Assembly: GCA_017745595.1 (NCBI GenBank)
Contig: WMBV01000004.1
Span: forward strand, 124,001-188,000
Direction: 5' to 3'
Length of the DNA: 64,000 nucleotides
DNA from: Bordetella petrii
GTDB taxonomy: Bacteria; Pseudomonadota; Gammaproteobacteria; Burkholderiales; Burkholderiaceae_B
Shown: in pieces, positions 32,582-41,578 of the stretch
Layout of the letters: each line of letters starts with the position of its first letter
Position numbering within the stretch: position 1 is the first letter of the stretch
The notes under the pieces: generated by a model
The model's input: the letters and a program-made list of their open reading frames with translations, nothing else
What the model was told of the DNA's origin: nothing
The model's database searches: none
Translations under genes and position numbers: made by a program

Positions 32582-33391
32582 TTACACGTCGATGCCCAGC
32601 CGGCGGTCCACGTTTTGGGCTAGCCCGACCAGGCGCGGGCCATGCTCGTTTTCTATCTGGCCGGTTTTCACGGCTTCGATGGGCAAGGTCAAATTGATCG
32701 CAAGGGGCAAGTCTCCCGCGCGATATCGCAACGGCACGGCCAGGCCCGCCAATTCTGGCCGCCAGCAGCCATAGCTGGTGCAGAAACCATGCTGGGCGAT
32801 CTGCCCGAACGCCTCATCCAGCGATATCCGCGCCGCTTCCCGCCCCTGTTCTTCTTGCGCCAGCAGCAGCGGCAGCAAGACATCGCGTTCTTCCGCATCC
32901 AGGGCATACAGTAGCGCGCGGCCCATTGCGGTATGCAGCATCGGGCGGGAAGAACCGATATCGGGTTTCGCGCCCGTATTGCCGCGATCGTGGATCGTGT
33001 CCACGTAGACGACCTGCAGGCGATCCCGGGTGCCGATAGAAACGGGGCCGCCTGCGTCTTCGGACAGCGCGGCGAGTTCATGCTCCGCCACGCGGCGCAC
33101 CGTGAGCTGTATCAGCAGCGGATAGATCAGTGACAGCACGCCAGGCGCCAGCGAATAGCGCTTGCTGGCGGCGTCTTTGCGCAGGTAGCCCAGCGTGACC
33201 AGGGTGAATGTCAGGCGCGCGACGGTAGGGCGCGATAACCCCAGGGCGTCGGCGATGTCTTTGTTGCCCAGTGCCGGCTGGGTGGCGGAAAAGCACCGCA
33301 GGATATCCAACCCATTGGCGAGCGTCGAGGCGAAGCGCGGCTCGCGCTCGAGTTCCTGACGCGGCATGAGATCAAAAGGCAGGTCGGCCAT
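32582..33391 (-). CDS. IclR family transcriptional regulator
   Basis: From the ATG at 33391 (AAAAGGG at a good distance) the protein is 269 residues. The DNA-binding domain includes LGNKDIADALGLSRPTVARLTFTLVTLGYL; the effector domain includes GPVSIGTRDRLQVVYVDTIHDRG and LAGLAVPLRYRAGDLPLAINLTLP. It is divergent from the metallophosphoesterase fusion gene at 33474 with an AT-rich 82-nt gap holding an inverted repeat. It most likely controls the 33.5-36.4 kb genes. Confidence 0.88.
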   Translation of the reverse strand: MADLPFDLMPRQELEREPRFASTLANGLDILRCFSATQPALGNKDIADALGLSRPTVARLTFTLVTLGYLRKDAASKRYSLAPGVLSLIYPLLIQLTVRRVAEHELAALSEDAGGPVSIGTRDRLQVVYVDTIHDRGNTGAKPDIGSSRPMLHTAMGRALLYALDAEERDVLLPLLLAQEEQGREAARISLDEAFGQIAQHGFCTSYGCWRPELAGLAVPLRYRAGDLPLAINLTLPIEAVKTGQIENEHGPRLVGLAQNVDRRLGIDV

Positions 33392-33413
33392 GATTGACAT
33401 CCCTTTTTGTGCC

Positions 33414-33436
33414 GTTATATAAAATGACTGTATAAC
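33414..33436. promoter_or_regulatory. Inverted repeat in divergent AT-rich promoter
   Basis: GTTATA (33414-33419) and TATAAC (33431-33436) form a perfect inverted repeat with an 11-nt spacer in the gap between the IclR gene and the metallophosphoesterase gene. The gap is far richer in A+T than its surroundings and also contains TATATTGAATTATAC closer to the rightward gene. It is a candidate operator. Confidence 0.45.
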
Positions 33437-33473
33437 TATTAATCATCAATTCCACTATATTGAATTATACATC

Positions 33474-35363
33474 ATGACAAATTTCGCCGGCGGTCGTCGG
33501 TTGCTGCGTTTCGCAGTGGTGGCAGACTCGCATCTCAATCCCGCGCAAGCGGGCAATACTTCTCCGTGGCAAACCAATCATTTGGCCAACCCCCGCAACC
33601 AGGTCGTGGTGGCTGCCATCAACAAAATCGCGCCGGCCTTCACCATCCACGTAGGCGACGTGGTACATCCATTGCCGCATTCCACCGACTACGAGGGCGC
33701 TGCCGATTTCGCCACCGCCCTGTACCAGGGCCTGGAAGCCCCTTTCTACATCGCTCCGGGCAACCACGATATTGGCGACAAGCATTTGCCCGGCAATCCC
33801 GCCGCCTGCATTTCGGGCGATAGCTGCGAAAAATACGAGCATCATTTCGGGGCGCAGTGGCAGGCGTTCACGCAAGACAATGTCTGCTTCGTCATTATCA
33901 ACGCATGTCTGCTGGGGTCCGGGCTGCCCCAAGAGGCGGCGCAGTGGCAGTTTCTGGAAAGCCGCTTGCGGGAAGAGTCCGCCGCCGGCCGCCGCATCTT
34001 CCTGTTCACGCACTATCCTCCCTATGTGACGGAGCCGGATGAGGAAAACCATTACGACAATATCGACAATGGCCCACGCCAGCGCCTGCTGGAGCTCACC
34101 GCGAATGCGAGGGTAGAGGCCCTGTTCGCGGGCCATGTGCACACCTTCTTCTTGAATCGCCATGAAGGCATGTGGTCGTATGCGTTGCCCTCGTCCACCA
34201 ATTTCCGCCAGGATTACGCGGAGCTCTTTCGCACCCAGCCCGGAGAAGAATTGGGCCGCAACGACCTGGGCAAATTCGGCTTCTTCATCGTCGATATCCA
34301 CGAGCAAGGCCACATCGCCCGGTTTGCGCGTACGTACGGGTCGACCGATACGGCCCAAAGCGAGCAGATCGCCCTGCAAGTCGAAGGGGATGTGCGTGAA
34401 CATGCGGACAGTACGGTGGGGGCCGATTTCCGCCACGACTGGGCCCGCGCCGAAGCCTTGCCGTACAACCCCCCGTTGGATGCTTTCGTGCGCAAGCGGG
34501 TGCGCAACGACTACTACGCGCTCAATCTTTGGGATGCCGGGATCCGCAGCATCCGGATTCCCATTCAAGACATTACCGACGCCGGTGCGTTCGAGCGCGT
34601 CAAATTACTGGGCGACATGGGCCACCGTTTCACGGTGTTCGGGACCTCCGTGCCGGTTCCGCGAGTGCTGGATCAGTTGGCCGTGCTGGGCAGCGCCCTC
34701 GAGGCCTACGAGTGGATAGGGCCGGAAGCCATTCCTGCGGCCGACGCGATCGAGCCGTTCGCGCGGCGCCAGATACGTTTGTTTGTCGCTCCCGTCATGC
34801 AGCCACCGTCCAGCCATACGAAGGGACAGTATGACCACACCATGAGTTGCGGCCTTTCGCAAGACGAATTGCCTCACCTCGAGCGGTTCGGGCTCGGCGT
34901 GCCAGGCTCACCGGCATTGGGCGTGGTGGTGCGGATTGCCGGCGACGAGCCGGTGCTGGAATCTGTGCAGCATGCTGTTGCGCAGGCGGCCAGGTTCAGT
35001 GTGCCCATTGCCATCCACATCAACCTGGCCAGCCGAAAATCTGCGTCGGTGAACGATGACGACGCGGCGTTGGCGGCGCGCGTCGCAGAGGCTGCCATTG
35101 CCAAGGCCGCCTATCCCGCCGTCTGCATGATCTTGGACACGTTCATGGACATCGACCGCGGCTACTTCGCCCGCAATGGCCTGGTTGACCGGCGCAACAA
35201 TCCGCGCCCCGCGGCGAACGTGCTGCGGCGATTGTCGGAGCGCCTGCGCGGACAAGACGTGACGATAGAAAGCATCACGCGCGATCCGCGGCAGTCTCTT
35301 GTGCGCCTTGCCGCGGGCGCACAGGTCATGAATGTGCAAATCGGGCCGGAGCTTGCGTTCTGA
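33474..35363 (+). CDS. Metallophosphoesterase fused to a C-terminal barrel-like domain
   Basis: The 629-residue protein has a complete calcineurin-like phosphoesterase in its first 320 residues: VVADSH (D18, H20), GD (61-62), GNHD (96-99), THYPP (H180) and GHVH (220-223). The second half, from about residue 330, alternates strand-like and helix-like segments. It contains SIRIPIQDITDAGAFERVK, LSQDELPHLERFGLG and the conserved-looking MILDTFMDIDRGYFARNGLV, which suggest an alpha/beta barrel of the sugar-isomerase or aldolase kind; I do not recognise the family. It is upstream of a Bug receptor and divergent from an IclR regulator. It may release phosphate from and then rearrange an imported compound. 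Codon use is less G+C-biased than in the neighbours. Confidence 0.8.
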   Translation: MTNFAGGRRLLRFAVVADSHLNPAQAGNTSPWQTNHLANPRNQVVVAAINKIAPAFTIHVGDVVHPLPHSTDYEGAADFATALYQGLEAPFYIAPGNHDIGDKHLPGNPAACISGDSCEKYEHHFGAQWQAFTQDNVCFVIINACLLGSGLPQEAAQWQFLESRLREESAAGRRIFLFTHYPPYVTEPDEENHYDNIDNGPRQRLLELTANARVEALFAGHVHTFFLNRHEGMWSYALPSSTNFRQDYAELFRTQPGEELGRNDLGKFGFFIVDIHEQGHIARFARTYGSTDTAQSEQIALQVEGDVREHADSTVGADFRHDWARAEALPYNPPLDAFVRKRVRNDYYALNLWDAGIRSIRIPIQDITDAGAFERVKLLGDMGHRFTVFGTSVPVPRVLDQLAVLGSALEAYEWIGPEAIPAADAIEPFARRQIRLFVAPVMQPPSSHTKGQYDHTMSCGLSQDELPHLERFGLGVPGSPALGVVVRIAGDEPVLESVQHAVAQAARFSVPIAIHINLASRKSASVNDDDAALAARVAEAAIAKAAYPAVCMILDTFMDIDRGYFARNGLVDRRNNPRPAANVLRRLSERLRGQDVTIESITRDPRQSLVRLAAGAQVMNVQIGPELAF

Positions 35364-35412
35364 AAAGACAGGCGCGCCGAGCCATCAAGATAATTTTCAA
35401 GGGAAATCAATA

Positions 35413-36381
35413 ATGAAGCGCTTAGTGATAGCAGCTACCGTTGTCCTTGGCACCTGCGCCATGGCCAAGGCCGTCGCGGCGGACTGGCCAGAACATCCGT
35501 TGCAGATGATCGTGCAGTTTCCCCCCGGCACCACGACCGATGCCGTGGCGCGCGATATCGCCATACGAATGGAAAAGGAACTCGGGCAATCCGTGGTGGT
35601 CGTGAACAAGTCCGGCGCGGGCGGCATCGTCGGGGTGTCGACGCTGGCTCGTGCAAAGCCGGATGGCTACACGCTGGGCACGGTGAACTACCCGGTGCTG
35701 ACGATCATTCCTCAGCAACAGGCCGTTCCTTATGATCCGCTCAAGGATTTTGCCCATCTCGCCGTGGTGGGACCCTACGACTACGGCATTTTCGTGCGCG
35801 CCGACGCGCCATGGAAAAGCTTCAAAGAGCTGGTCGACTACGGAAAAGCAAATCCGGGGAAGCTCTCTTTTGGCACGCTGGGCGCCGGGACGACGAATGA
35901 GTTGATCATGAGCCGCCTGGGCAAGGACCTGGGCATGCAATGGCAGTTCATTCCTTACAAGGGCGACAACGAAAGCGTCACGGCGCTGCTGGGCGGCCAG
36001 GTCGACGTCGTCAACGGCTCGCCCAATGTCACCCTGCCGCAGCTCAAGGCGGGCAAGATCCGCATGCTGGTTTCCACCGGGGGCAATCGCTGGACGGCGA
36101 TGCCCGACGTGCCGACACTGCGGGAAACGGGCATGGTCGACTACGCGCAAGAGTCGTACTTTTCTCTTGCCGCGCCCGCCGGGATTCCCGAAGCCGCGCG
36201 GGCAAAGCTGTCCAGCGCGTTGCAGGCCGTTTTGACCAACCCCGAAGTGATCGGCGCCTTCCAGCAGAAGTACGGCCAGCCTGTGCGGTACCAAGACGGC
36301 GAGGCTTATGCTGCGATTGTGGCGCGCGACTACCGCCGCTGGACAGACGCGCTAGGCGCGCCATCCAGCGGCGGCAAGTAA
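35413..36381 (+). CDS. Bug-type periplasmic solute-binding protein (TTT receptor)
   Basis: The 322-residue protein has a signal peptide (MKRLVIAATVVLGTCAMAKA) and the pattern WPEHPLQMIVQFPPGTTTDAVARDIA. It also has YDPLKDFAHLAVVG, KLSFGTLGAGTTNELIMSRLG and AMPDVPTLRETGMVDYAQESYF. FPPGTTTD replaces the more usual PPGGPxD, so it is a more distant family member than the other five here. It follows the metallophosphoesterase fusion by 49 nt and is probably co-transcribed. Confidence 0.88.
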   Translation: MKRLVIAATVVLGTCAMAKAVAADWPEHPLQMIVQFPPGTTTDAVARDIAIRMEKELGQSVVVVNKSGAGGIVGVSTLARAKPDGYTLGTVNYPVLTIIPQQQAVPYDPLKDFAHLAVVGPYDYGIFVRADAPWKSFKELVDYGKANPGKLSFGTLGAGTTNELIMSRLGKDLGMQWQFIPYKGDNESVTALLGGQVDVVNGSPNVTLPQLKAGKIRMLVSTGGNRWTAMPDVPTLRETGMVDYAQESYFSLAAPAGIPEAARAKLSSALQAVLTNPEVIGAFQQKYGQPVRYQDGEAYAAIVARDYRRWTDALGAPSSGGK

Positions 36382-36413
36382 GGCCCGGGCAAGCACCGGT
36401 TCGGCGCGGCCCG

Positions 36414-37661
36414 CTAGCCGGCGGTGTCCAGGCTGGACAGCTCGCGGCCCCGGGTCTCGGGCAGCAGCAGGGTGGCGATCAGCACCACGGTATACGCGCC
36501 GCCGGCGAAGATGCCGATGGCCATGGCCAGGCCCATGCTGTTGCTCAGGTAGCCCACCAGGCTGGGAAACAGCGCGCCGATGCCGCGGCCGAAGTTATAG
36601 GCAAAGCCCTGGCCGTTGGCGCGGATTTCCGACGGGAACAGTTCGGTCAGGTAGGCGCCCAGGCCGCCGAAGATGCCCGAGGCCGCGAAACCCAGCGGGA
36701 AGCCCAGGAACAGCATCTGGCCGTCGGTCAGCGGCACCTGGGTGTAGAAGTACACGCAGACGCCCGACAGCACCGAATAGATGATGAAGTTGATGCGGCG
36801 GCCCAGGCGGTCGGCCATGTGCGCGCCGGCGATGTAGCCGCAGAACGAGCCCAGGATGATCACCAGCAGGTAGCCGCCGGTATTCAGCACCGACAGGTGC
36901 CGCTCGACCTTCAGGTACGTGGGCAGCCAGGTAGTGACGGCGTAGTAGCCGCCCTGGATGCCGGTGCACAGCAGGGCCGACAGCAGCGTGGTCTTGACCA
37001 GCGCGGGCGAGAAAATCAGCCAGGGCGATACCCGGGGGCGATCCTGCTTCTGCTGGTCGCGCGCCTGTTCGAAGATCTCGGGCTCGGGCACGTGCTTGCG
37101 GATATACAGCACCAGCAGGGCGGGCAGCACGCCCACCCAGAACAGGCTGCGCCAGGCCCATTCCTCGGGCAGCACCGAGAACGCAATGGTGTACAGCAGG
37201 GCGGCCACGCCCCAGCCCACCGCCCAGCCGCTTTGCACGGTGCCCACGGCGCGCGCGCGATGTTGCGACTTGATGATCTCGCCCATCAGCACCGAGCCCA
37301 CCGCCCACTCGCCGCCGAAGCCCAGGCCCTGCAGCGCGCGCAAGATGAAGATCTGCTCGAAGTTCTGGGTGAAGCCGATGCCCACCGTGCATATCGAGAA
37401 CCACAGGATGGTGATCTGCAGGATGCGCACGCGGCCGTAGCGGTCGGCCAGGATGCCGGCGCCCCAGCCGCCGATGGCCGAGAACAGCAGTGTCACCGTG
37501 CCCAGCATGCCCGCCTGGCCGCGGTCGATGCCCCATAGGGTCACCAGCGTCGATATCACGAAGGTGAACACCATGTAATCCAGGGCGTCGATAGTCCAGC
37601 CCAGGAACGATGCGAAGAAAGTGCGTTTGCCCGTAGGCGAGAGTTCGCGAAACCAGCTCAT
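36414..37661 (-). CDS. MFS transporter of the sugar/aromatic acid porter type
   Basis: The 415-residue protein has twelve hydrophobic segments and the loop motifs of the family, including ADRYGRVRIL between helices 2 and 3 and FGGEWAVGSVLMGEI. The N-terminus SPTGKRTFFASFLGWTIDALDYMVFTFVISTL resembles carboxylate/H+ symporters such as sialic acid and aromatic acid carriers. It is upstream of the amidohydrolase gene's end in a leftward pair (amidohydrolase first, then this gene), 21 nt apart. It probably imports the compound related to that enzyme. Confidence 0.88.
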   Translation of the reverse strand: MSWFRELSPTGKRTFFASFLGWTIDALDYMVFTFVISTLVTLWGIDRGQAGMLGTVTLLFSAIGGWGAGILADRYGRVRILQITILWFSICTVGIGFTQNFEQIFILRALQGLGFGGEWAVGSVLMGEIIKSQHRARAVGTVQSGWAVGWGVAALLYTIAFSVLPEEWAWRSLFWVGVLPALLVLYIRKHVPEPEIFEQARDQQKQDRPRVSPWLIFSPALVKTTLLSALLCTGIQGGYYAVTTWLPTYLKVERHLSVLNTGGYLLVIILGSFCGYIAGAHMADRLGRRINFIIYSVLSGVCVYFYTQVPLTDGQMLFLGFPLGFAASGIFGGLGAYLTELFPSEIRANGQGFAYNFGRGIGALFPSLVGYLSNSMGLAMAIGIFAGGAYTVVLIATLLLPETRGRELSSLDTAG

Positions 37662-37682
37662 GTCGTGCCTCTTTCGGATGCG

Positions 37683-38600
37683 TTATTGGCCGGATGCGGC
37701 TCGGTCAAGGACGGGGAAGTCGTACAGCGCCTGCGGGTTGTCCACCAGTATGCGGCGGCGCATGTCGGCGTCGGGCGCCCACTTGGGCAGCAGATTGCGC
37801 AGTACGCCGGTGTCGGGCATGCGGCTGATGGCGACGTGCGGCCAGTCGCTGCCCCACACCATGCGGTCGGGGGCGGCCTGGATCAGGGCCTGTGCCCAAG
37901 GGGTGACGTCGTCGTAGTGGTCGAACTGATCGCTGAGACGGTAGGCGCCCGACAGCTTGGCCCACCAGCCGTATTCCTTGACGCCATGCAGCAGGGCCTG
38001 GAAGCCGGGATGCTGCATGCCCGCCGCGACCGGCATGTGGCCCATGTGGTCGAACACGCAGGGCACGGGCAGCCTGGCCAGGCGCGGCATGACGTCGGGC
38101 AGGTGCCGCACGTCCATCAGGAATTGCGCGTGCCAGCCCAGCCTGGCGATGCGCGGCGCCAGTTGGTCGACCGCGTCCAGGCCGACGCCGCCGCCGAACA
38201 GCACGTTGAAGCGGATGCCGCGTACGCCGGCGGCATGCATGCTTTCCAGTTCGCGGTCGGTGACGTCGGGGTTCACCACCGCCACGCCGCGCAGCTTGTC
38301 GGGATGGCGGCCCAGCACTTCCAGCATGTAGCGGTTATCGGTGCCGTGCACGCTGACCTGCACCAGCACGCCGCGGGCCATGCCGCAGCCGGCCAGCATG
38401 GCCAGGTACTTGTCTTCCGGCGCGGGCGGCGGGGTATAGCTGCGGTTTTCCACGTACGGGTAGCGCACGCCGTCGCCGATGACGTGGGCGTGCGTGTCGA
38501 CTGCGCCGCGCGGCACGTCGAAGGAGGCGGGGGCGATGCCGGGCAGCGGGCCCAGGCAGAGCGCGTGGTCGATCGGCGGGGCTTCCGGTGATGAGGTCAT
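37683..38600 (-). CDS. Amidohydrolase family protein, LigI-like lactonase
   Basis: The 305-residue protein shows the metal-site motif VDTHAHVIG, later GWHAQFLMD, CVFDHMGH and the conserved VWGSDWPHVAI, where the aspartate is catalytic. This pattern fits 2-pyrone-4,6-dicarboxylate lactonase (LigI) and related amidohydrolase-2 enzymes that open lactones of dicarboxylates. An MFS transporter follows it in the same direction. The exact substrate is uncertain; a dicarboxylate lactone is the best guess from family. Confidence 0.82.
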   Translation of the reverse strand: MTSSPEAPPIDHALCLGPLPGIAPASFDVPRGAVDTHAHVIGDGVRYPYVENRSYTPPPAPEDKYLAMLAGCGMARGVLVQVSVHGTDNRYMLEVLGRHPDKLRGVAVVNPDVTDRELESMHAAGVRGIRFNVLFGGGVGLDAVDQLAPRIARLGWHAQFLMDVRHLPDVMPRLARLPVPCVFDHMGHMPVAAGMQHPGFQALLHGVKEYGWWAKLSGAYRLSDQFDHYDDVTPWAQALIQAAPDRMVWGSDWPHVAISRMPDTGVLRNLLPKWAPDADMRRRILVDNPQALYDFPVLDRAASGQ

Positions 38601-38739
38601 AAGGGGCTCGCGGAGTGATGAGTGGGGGCGAGGTTACGCTTGCCGGCCTCGCATCGTCAATAACGTTGTCAATAATAAGCCGGACAGGATGCTGACGGGC
38701 ACCTGACAGGTGTGGGGGCGAGGTGCCCTGGATATGCCA

Positions 38740-38831
38740 GGTGTCCGACTCCCGCAGGGTGTCGGACACCGATGTATTGCCACGGTACCTGCCCACATCG
38801 GTGTCCGACACCCTTGCGGGAGTCGGACACC
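38740..38831. repeat. Gene-end hairpin repeats, pair
   Basis: Copy 1 (38740-38770) and copy 2 (38800-38831) both have the arms GGTGTCCGAC and GTCGGACACC; the loops differ (TCCCGCAGGGT, ACCCTTGCGGGA). They lie 31-122 nt downstream of the EamA gene stop at 38862 and upstream of the amidohydrolase start. The remaining bases of the 38601-38861 gap show no gene. Confidence 0.85.
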
Positions 38832-38861
38832 AGGGCGACCTGGGCGCGGCCCGCACGCCGC

Positions 38862-39728
38862 TCAGGCGCGGGGGGCGGCCCGGAACACCAGCGCCAGCCC
38901 GGCCAGAATCGCCGCCATGCCCGCCAGGCTCAGCGGGGCCAGGCGGTTGCCCAGCAGCAGGTAGTCCAGCAGCGCGGTCACGCCCGGCACCAGGTAGAAC
39001 AGGCTGGTCACATTGACCAGGTTGCCCGTCTGGATCAGCCGGTACAGTAGCAGCGTGGCGCCCACCGAGATCACCAGGCCCAGCCACAGCAGCGGCACCC
39101 ACAGGCCTGGCCCGCCGGACAGCCGCCAGGGCTGCCAGGGCGTGCAGGCCAGGCACAGCAGCAGCGCCACGGCATATTGCAGCGGCAGCGCGCGCAGCGG
39201 CGGCTGGCGCAGGCCTTTCTGCAGGATCGCGCCGCCCGTCATGCTGAGCAGCGCGCCCAGCGCATACAGGATGCCCGCGGCCGAATAGCGCGCCAGGCCG
39301 ATGCTGTCCCACACGACCAGCGCCAGGCCGCCCAGGGCCAGCGCCAGTCCCAGCACGCGCGCCAGCGGATAGCGGCGTTCCAGCAATACCAGGGTCAGCA
39401 AAGGCTGGGCGCCCAGGGTGGTGGCCAGCACGCCCGGCGTAATGCCGTGGTCCAGCGCCAGGAAGTAGCAGATCGTGTAGCCGCCGGTCATGGTCAGGCC
39501 GGTGGCCATCGCGCGCCCGCGCGTGCCGCGCGGCGGCAGCCACGGTTGCCGCGCCGCCGCGGCCAGGGCCAGCAGCGCGGCAAGCGCCAGCGCGAAGCGC
39601 AGCGGCAGGAAGGCAAACGGCGTGGCAGAGGCCAGGCTCCATTTCGAGAAAATCGCGCCGCTGCTCCATAGCAGGACGAAAAGCGCCGTGGCGCCTTGGG
39701 CCTTATAGGCCGGTCTGGAATGCGTCAT
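38862..39728 (-). CDS. EamA/DMT family transporter
   Basis: The 288-residue protein has ten hydrophobic segments arranged as two five-helix repeats. ALFVLLWSSGAIFSKWSLA and PLLTLVLLERRYPLARVLGLALALGGLALV in the first half are typical of EamA exporters of amino acids or metabolites. The ATG at 39728 follows GGGTGAG; an upstream GTG at 39737 is possible. Substrate unknown. It is in the same direction as, but distant from, the PepSY gene upstream. Confidence 0.87.
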   Translation of the reverse strand: MTHSRPAYKAQGATALFVLLWSSGAIFSKWSLASATPFAFLPLRFALALAALLALAAAARQPWLPPRGTRGRAMATGLTMTGGYTICYFLALDHGITPGVLATTLGAQPLLTLVLLERRYPLARVLGLALALGGLALVVWDSIGLARYSAAGILYALGALLSMTGGAILQKGLRQPPLRALPLQYAVALLLCLACTPWQPWRLSGGPGLWVPLLWLGLVISVGATLLLYRLIQTGNLVNVTSLFYLVPGVTALLDYLLLGNRLAPLSLAGMAAILAGLALVFRAAPRA

Positions 39729-39741
39729 CGAACTCACCCGT

Positions 39742-40010
39742 CAAGAAAATGCACAGGCTCCAGCGGCCGCGGCCGGCGCTCGGCGCGCCGGACGGCCAGG
39801 AATCAGGAATGTGCTGGAACCGCGAGGTAGGGCTGGAATCAGCCCTGGGCGATGGCGGGAGGCGGCGGCGCCGCCCGGCCCGCGACCACGCCCGATGGCG
39901 GGGCGGCCGGGGGGGCCTGGTTGACGATGAGCAGGCACGACGCGCGCGGGCCGGCGGCGGGAGCCGCGGCACGCTGACGGGTAAAGGCGGGGGCGCGTCG
40001 GTGCATGATA
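39742..40010. other. Intergenic stretch with a doubtful small open frame
   Basis: Between the PepSY gene and the EamA gene there is no recognised gene. A leftward frame from the ATG at 40006 to the stop at 39839 would give a 55-residue proline/alanine-rich peptide (starting MHRRAPAFTRQ, ending PPPPAIAQG) with a possible -10 (TATCAT) close by. It has no clear ribosome site and may be chance. Confidence 0.3.
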
Positions 40011-40020
40011 GGCGTAGAAA

Positions 40021-41391
40021 CTACACGCGGTGCGGGGCGGTGTCAACGCGCGCCTGGCGTTGCACCAGCAGGTCGATCAGCAGCATGGCCAGCAACGAGG
40101 CGCCCACCAGCGGGAAGACGATGCCGCCCGCGATCATCAGCGCCAGCACGCCGCGCAGCGCGCCGCGCGCCGCCGGCATGGGCGGAATGCCCAGCCGGCC
40201 GTCGGGCCGCCGTTTCCACCACATGACGCCGCCGGCCACGCTGAGCAGCACGATGCCCAGGCAGGCCGCCAGCAGGATCAACTGGTTGGCCAGGCCGAAT
40301 TCCTGCCCCATGTGCACGTTGATGCCCCATTCCAGCGCCTTGCCCAGCGGGCCGTAGTCGGCGTAGCTCATGTCCAGCAGCGGCTTGCCGCTGTACTGGT
40401 CCAGGTGCACGACGCGCTGGCGCGCCAGGTCGTTGGGATACACCGAGGCGGTGTAGACGCCGGCCGCGCCGTGCGGCACATTGATGGCGTAGCCGGGCGC
40501 CAGGCCCAGGCGGTCGAAAATCGACACGGCCGCGTCCAGGCCGATGGGCCGGCCGCCCATCGCATGCGCCTGCGACGATTCCGGCATGCGCGCCTGTTCG
40601 AGCGACCAGGTGGTGGGCCCCATGTGGCCCAGGTGCTCGTCGGACATCGGCACCGCCACGCGCACGCCGGCCGGATAGCCGAAGTTGTTGCCGTTGGCCC
40701 ACTGGTTGACCTTGCCGCCCCAGACAATAGACCAGGGCATGCCCGTGCCCGCCAGGAACAAGATGAACAGCCCCACCGCCGCGCCGGTCACGGCGTGGGT
40801 GTCGCGCCAGAACACGCGCTTGCGCGGCGTGCCGCGCACGCTGACCACGCCCTGTCTGCGGCCGCGCGGCCACCACAAATAGATGCCGGTCAGCACCAGC
40901 AAGATGGCCCAGCCGGCGGCGATTTCGATGGCGCCGTTGGCGATGGGACCGAAATAGTCCAGGCTGTGCAGCCGCCGGATGGTCCACATCAGCGTGCCGC
41001 GCTCGGGCAGGGCGCCCAGCACGGCGCCGCTGTACGGGTCGATATACACGCTCAGGCTGTCGCCGCCGGCCGGCTTGATCACCGCTTGCGCCGCGGCGTC
41101 GGGCGCGGCGGGCGGCAGGTATTTGGCCAGCGTGCCGGGATGGGCCCGCAACGCCGCGGCCGTCAATGCCGAGGGCGCCAGCGCGGGCGTGCCGGCCGGC
41201 TCCACGTGCCGCAGGTCGCGGTACCAGGCATTTTCGATTTCATTGTGGAACAGATACAGCCCGCCGGTGACGGCCAGCAGGATCATGAAGGGCAGCACCA
41301 GCAGGCCCGCGTAGAAATGCCAGCGCCACACGGCGCGATACACATCCGCGCGGCGCACGGTATCGGTGTCGGAAGAAGTGTCGTAGTTCAT
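40021..41391 (-). CDS. PepSY-associated transmembrane protein, probable metal/siderophore-linked reductase
   Basis: The 456-residue protein begins with a long membrane helix (FYAGLLVLPFMILLAVTGGLYLF), has a large periplasmic part with PepSY-like stretches (GDSLSVYIDPYSGAVLGALPERG and the related DQYSGKPLLDMSYADYG), and three further helices including LILLAACLGIVLLSVAGGVMWW. Conserved histidines in the helices (RWHFYAG, RRLHSLDYFG, MGQEF) fit haem-binding PepSY_TM proteins, which reduce ferric siderophores or are linked to metal uptake. It is downstream of the TonB-dependent receptor in the same direction. Confidence 0.87.
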   Translation of the reverse strand: MNYDTSSDTDTVRRADVYRAVWRWHFYAGLLVLPFMILLAVTGGLYLFHNEIENAWYRDLRHVEPAGTPALAPSALTAAALRAHPGTLAKYLPPAAPDAAAQAVIKPAGGDSLSVYIDPYSGAVLGALPERGTLMWTIRRLHSLDYFGPIANGAIEIAAGWAILLVLTGIYLWWPRGRRQGVVSVRGTPRKRVFWRDTHAVTGAAVGLFILFLAGTGMPWSIVWGGKVNQWANGNNFGYPAGVRVAVPMSDEHLGHMGPTTWSLEQARMPESSQAHAMGGRPIGLDAAVSIFDRLGLAPGYAINVPHGAAGVYTASVYPNDLARQRVVHLDQYSGKPLLDMSYADYGPLGKALEWGINVHMGQEFGLANQLILLAACLGIVLLSVAGGVMWWKRRPDGRLGIPPMPAARGALRGVLALMIAGGIVFPLVGASLLAMLLIDLLVQRQARVDTAPHRV

Positions 41392-41483
41392 AGTCTGATT
41401 CAGGTCTGGTTTGGTGTCAGTGCTTCACCGTGCGTTGCGTGGTCCGCCTGGGACGAAACGGATGCGGCGCCGCCTCCTTCATA

Positions 41484-41548
41484 GGTGTCTGACTCCCGCA
41501 GGGTGTCAGACACCGAAGCGGTGTCAGGCACCTACGGAGCCTGACACC
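41484..41548. repeat. Gene-end hairpin repeats, pair
   Basis: Copy 1 (41484-41514) has arms GGTGTCTGAC/GTCAGACACC; copy 2 (41520-41548) has arms GGTGTCAGGC/GCCTGACACC around ACCTACGGA. They lie 31-95 nt downstream of the TonB-dependent receptor stop and about 95 nt before the PepSY gene start, so they may separate or attenuate the two. Confidence 0.85.
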
Positions 41549-41578
41549 TGTCCGGGAGCGCTTTGGGGGGCTTTCACT

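Noticed and set aside
38740-38831. Paired repeats considered as a tiny CRISPR array
   Set aside because: Units are palindromic with variable loops, only two per site, no constant spacer size and no cas genes.
39839-40006. 55-codon leftward frame before the EamA gene
   Set aside because: Low-complexity proline/alanine content and no clear ribosome site; kept only as a remark on the gap.
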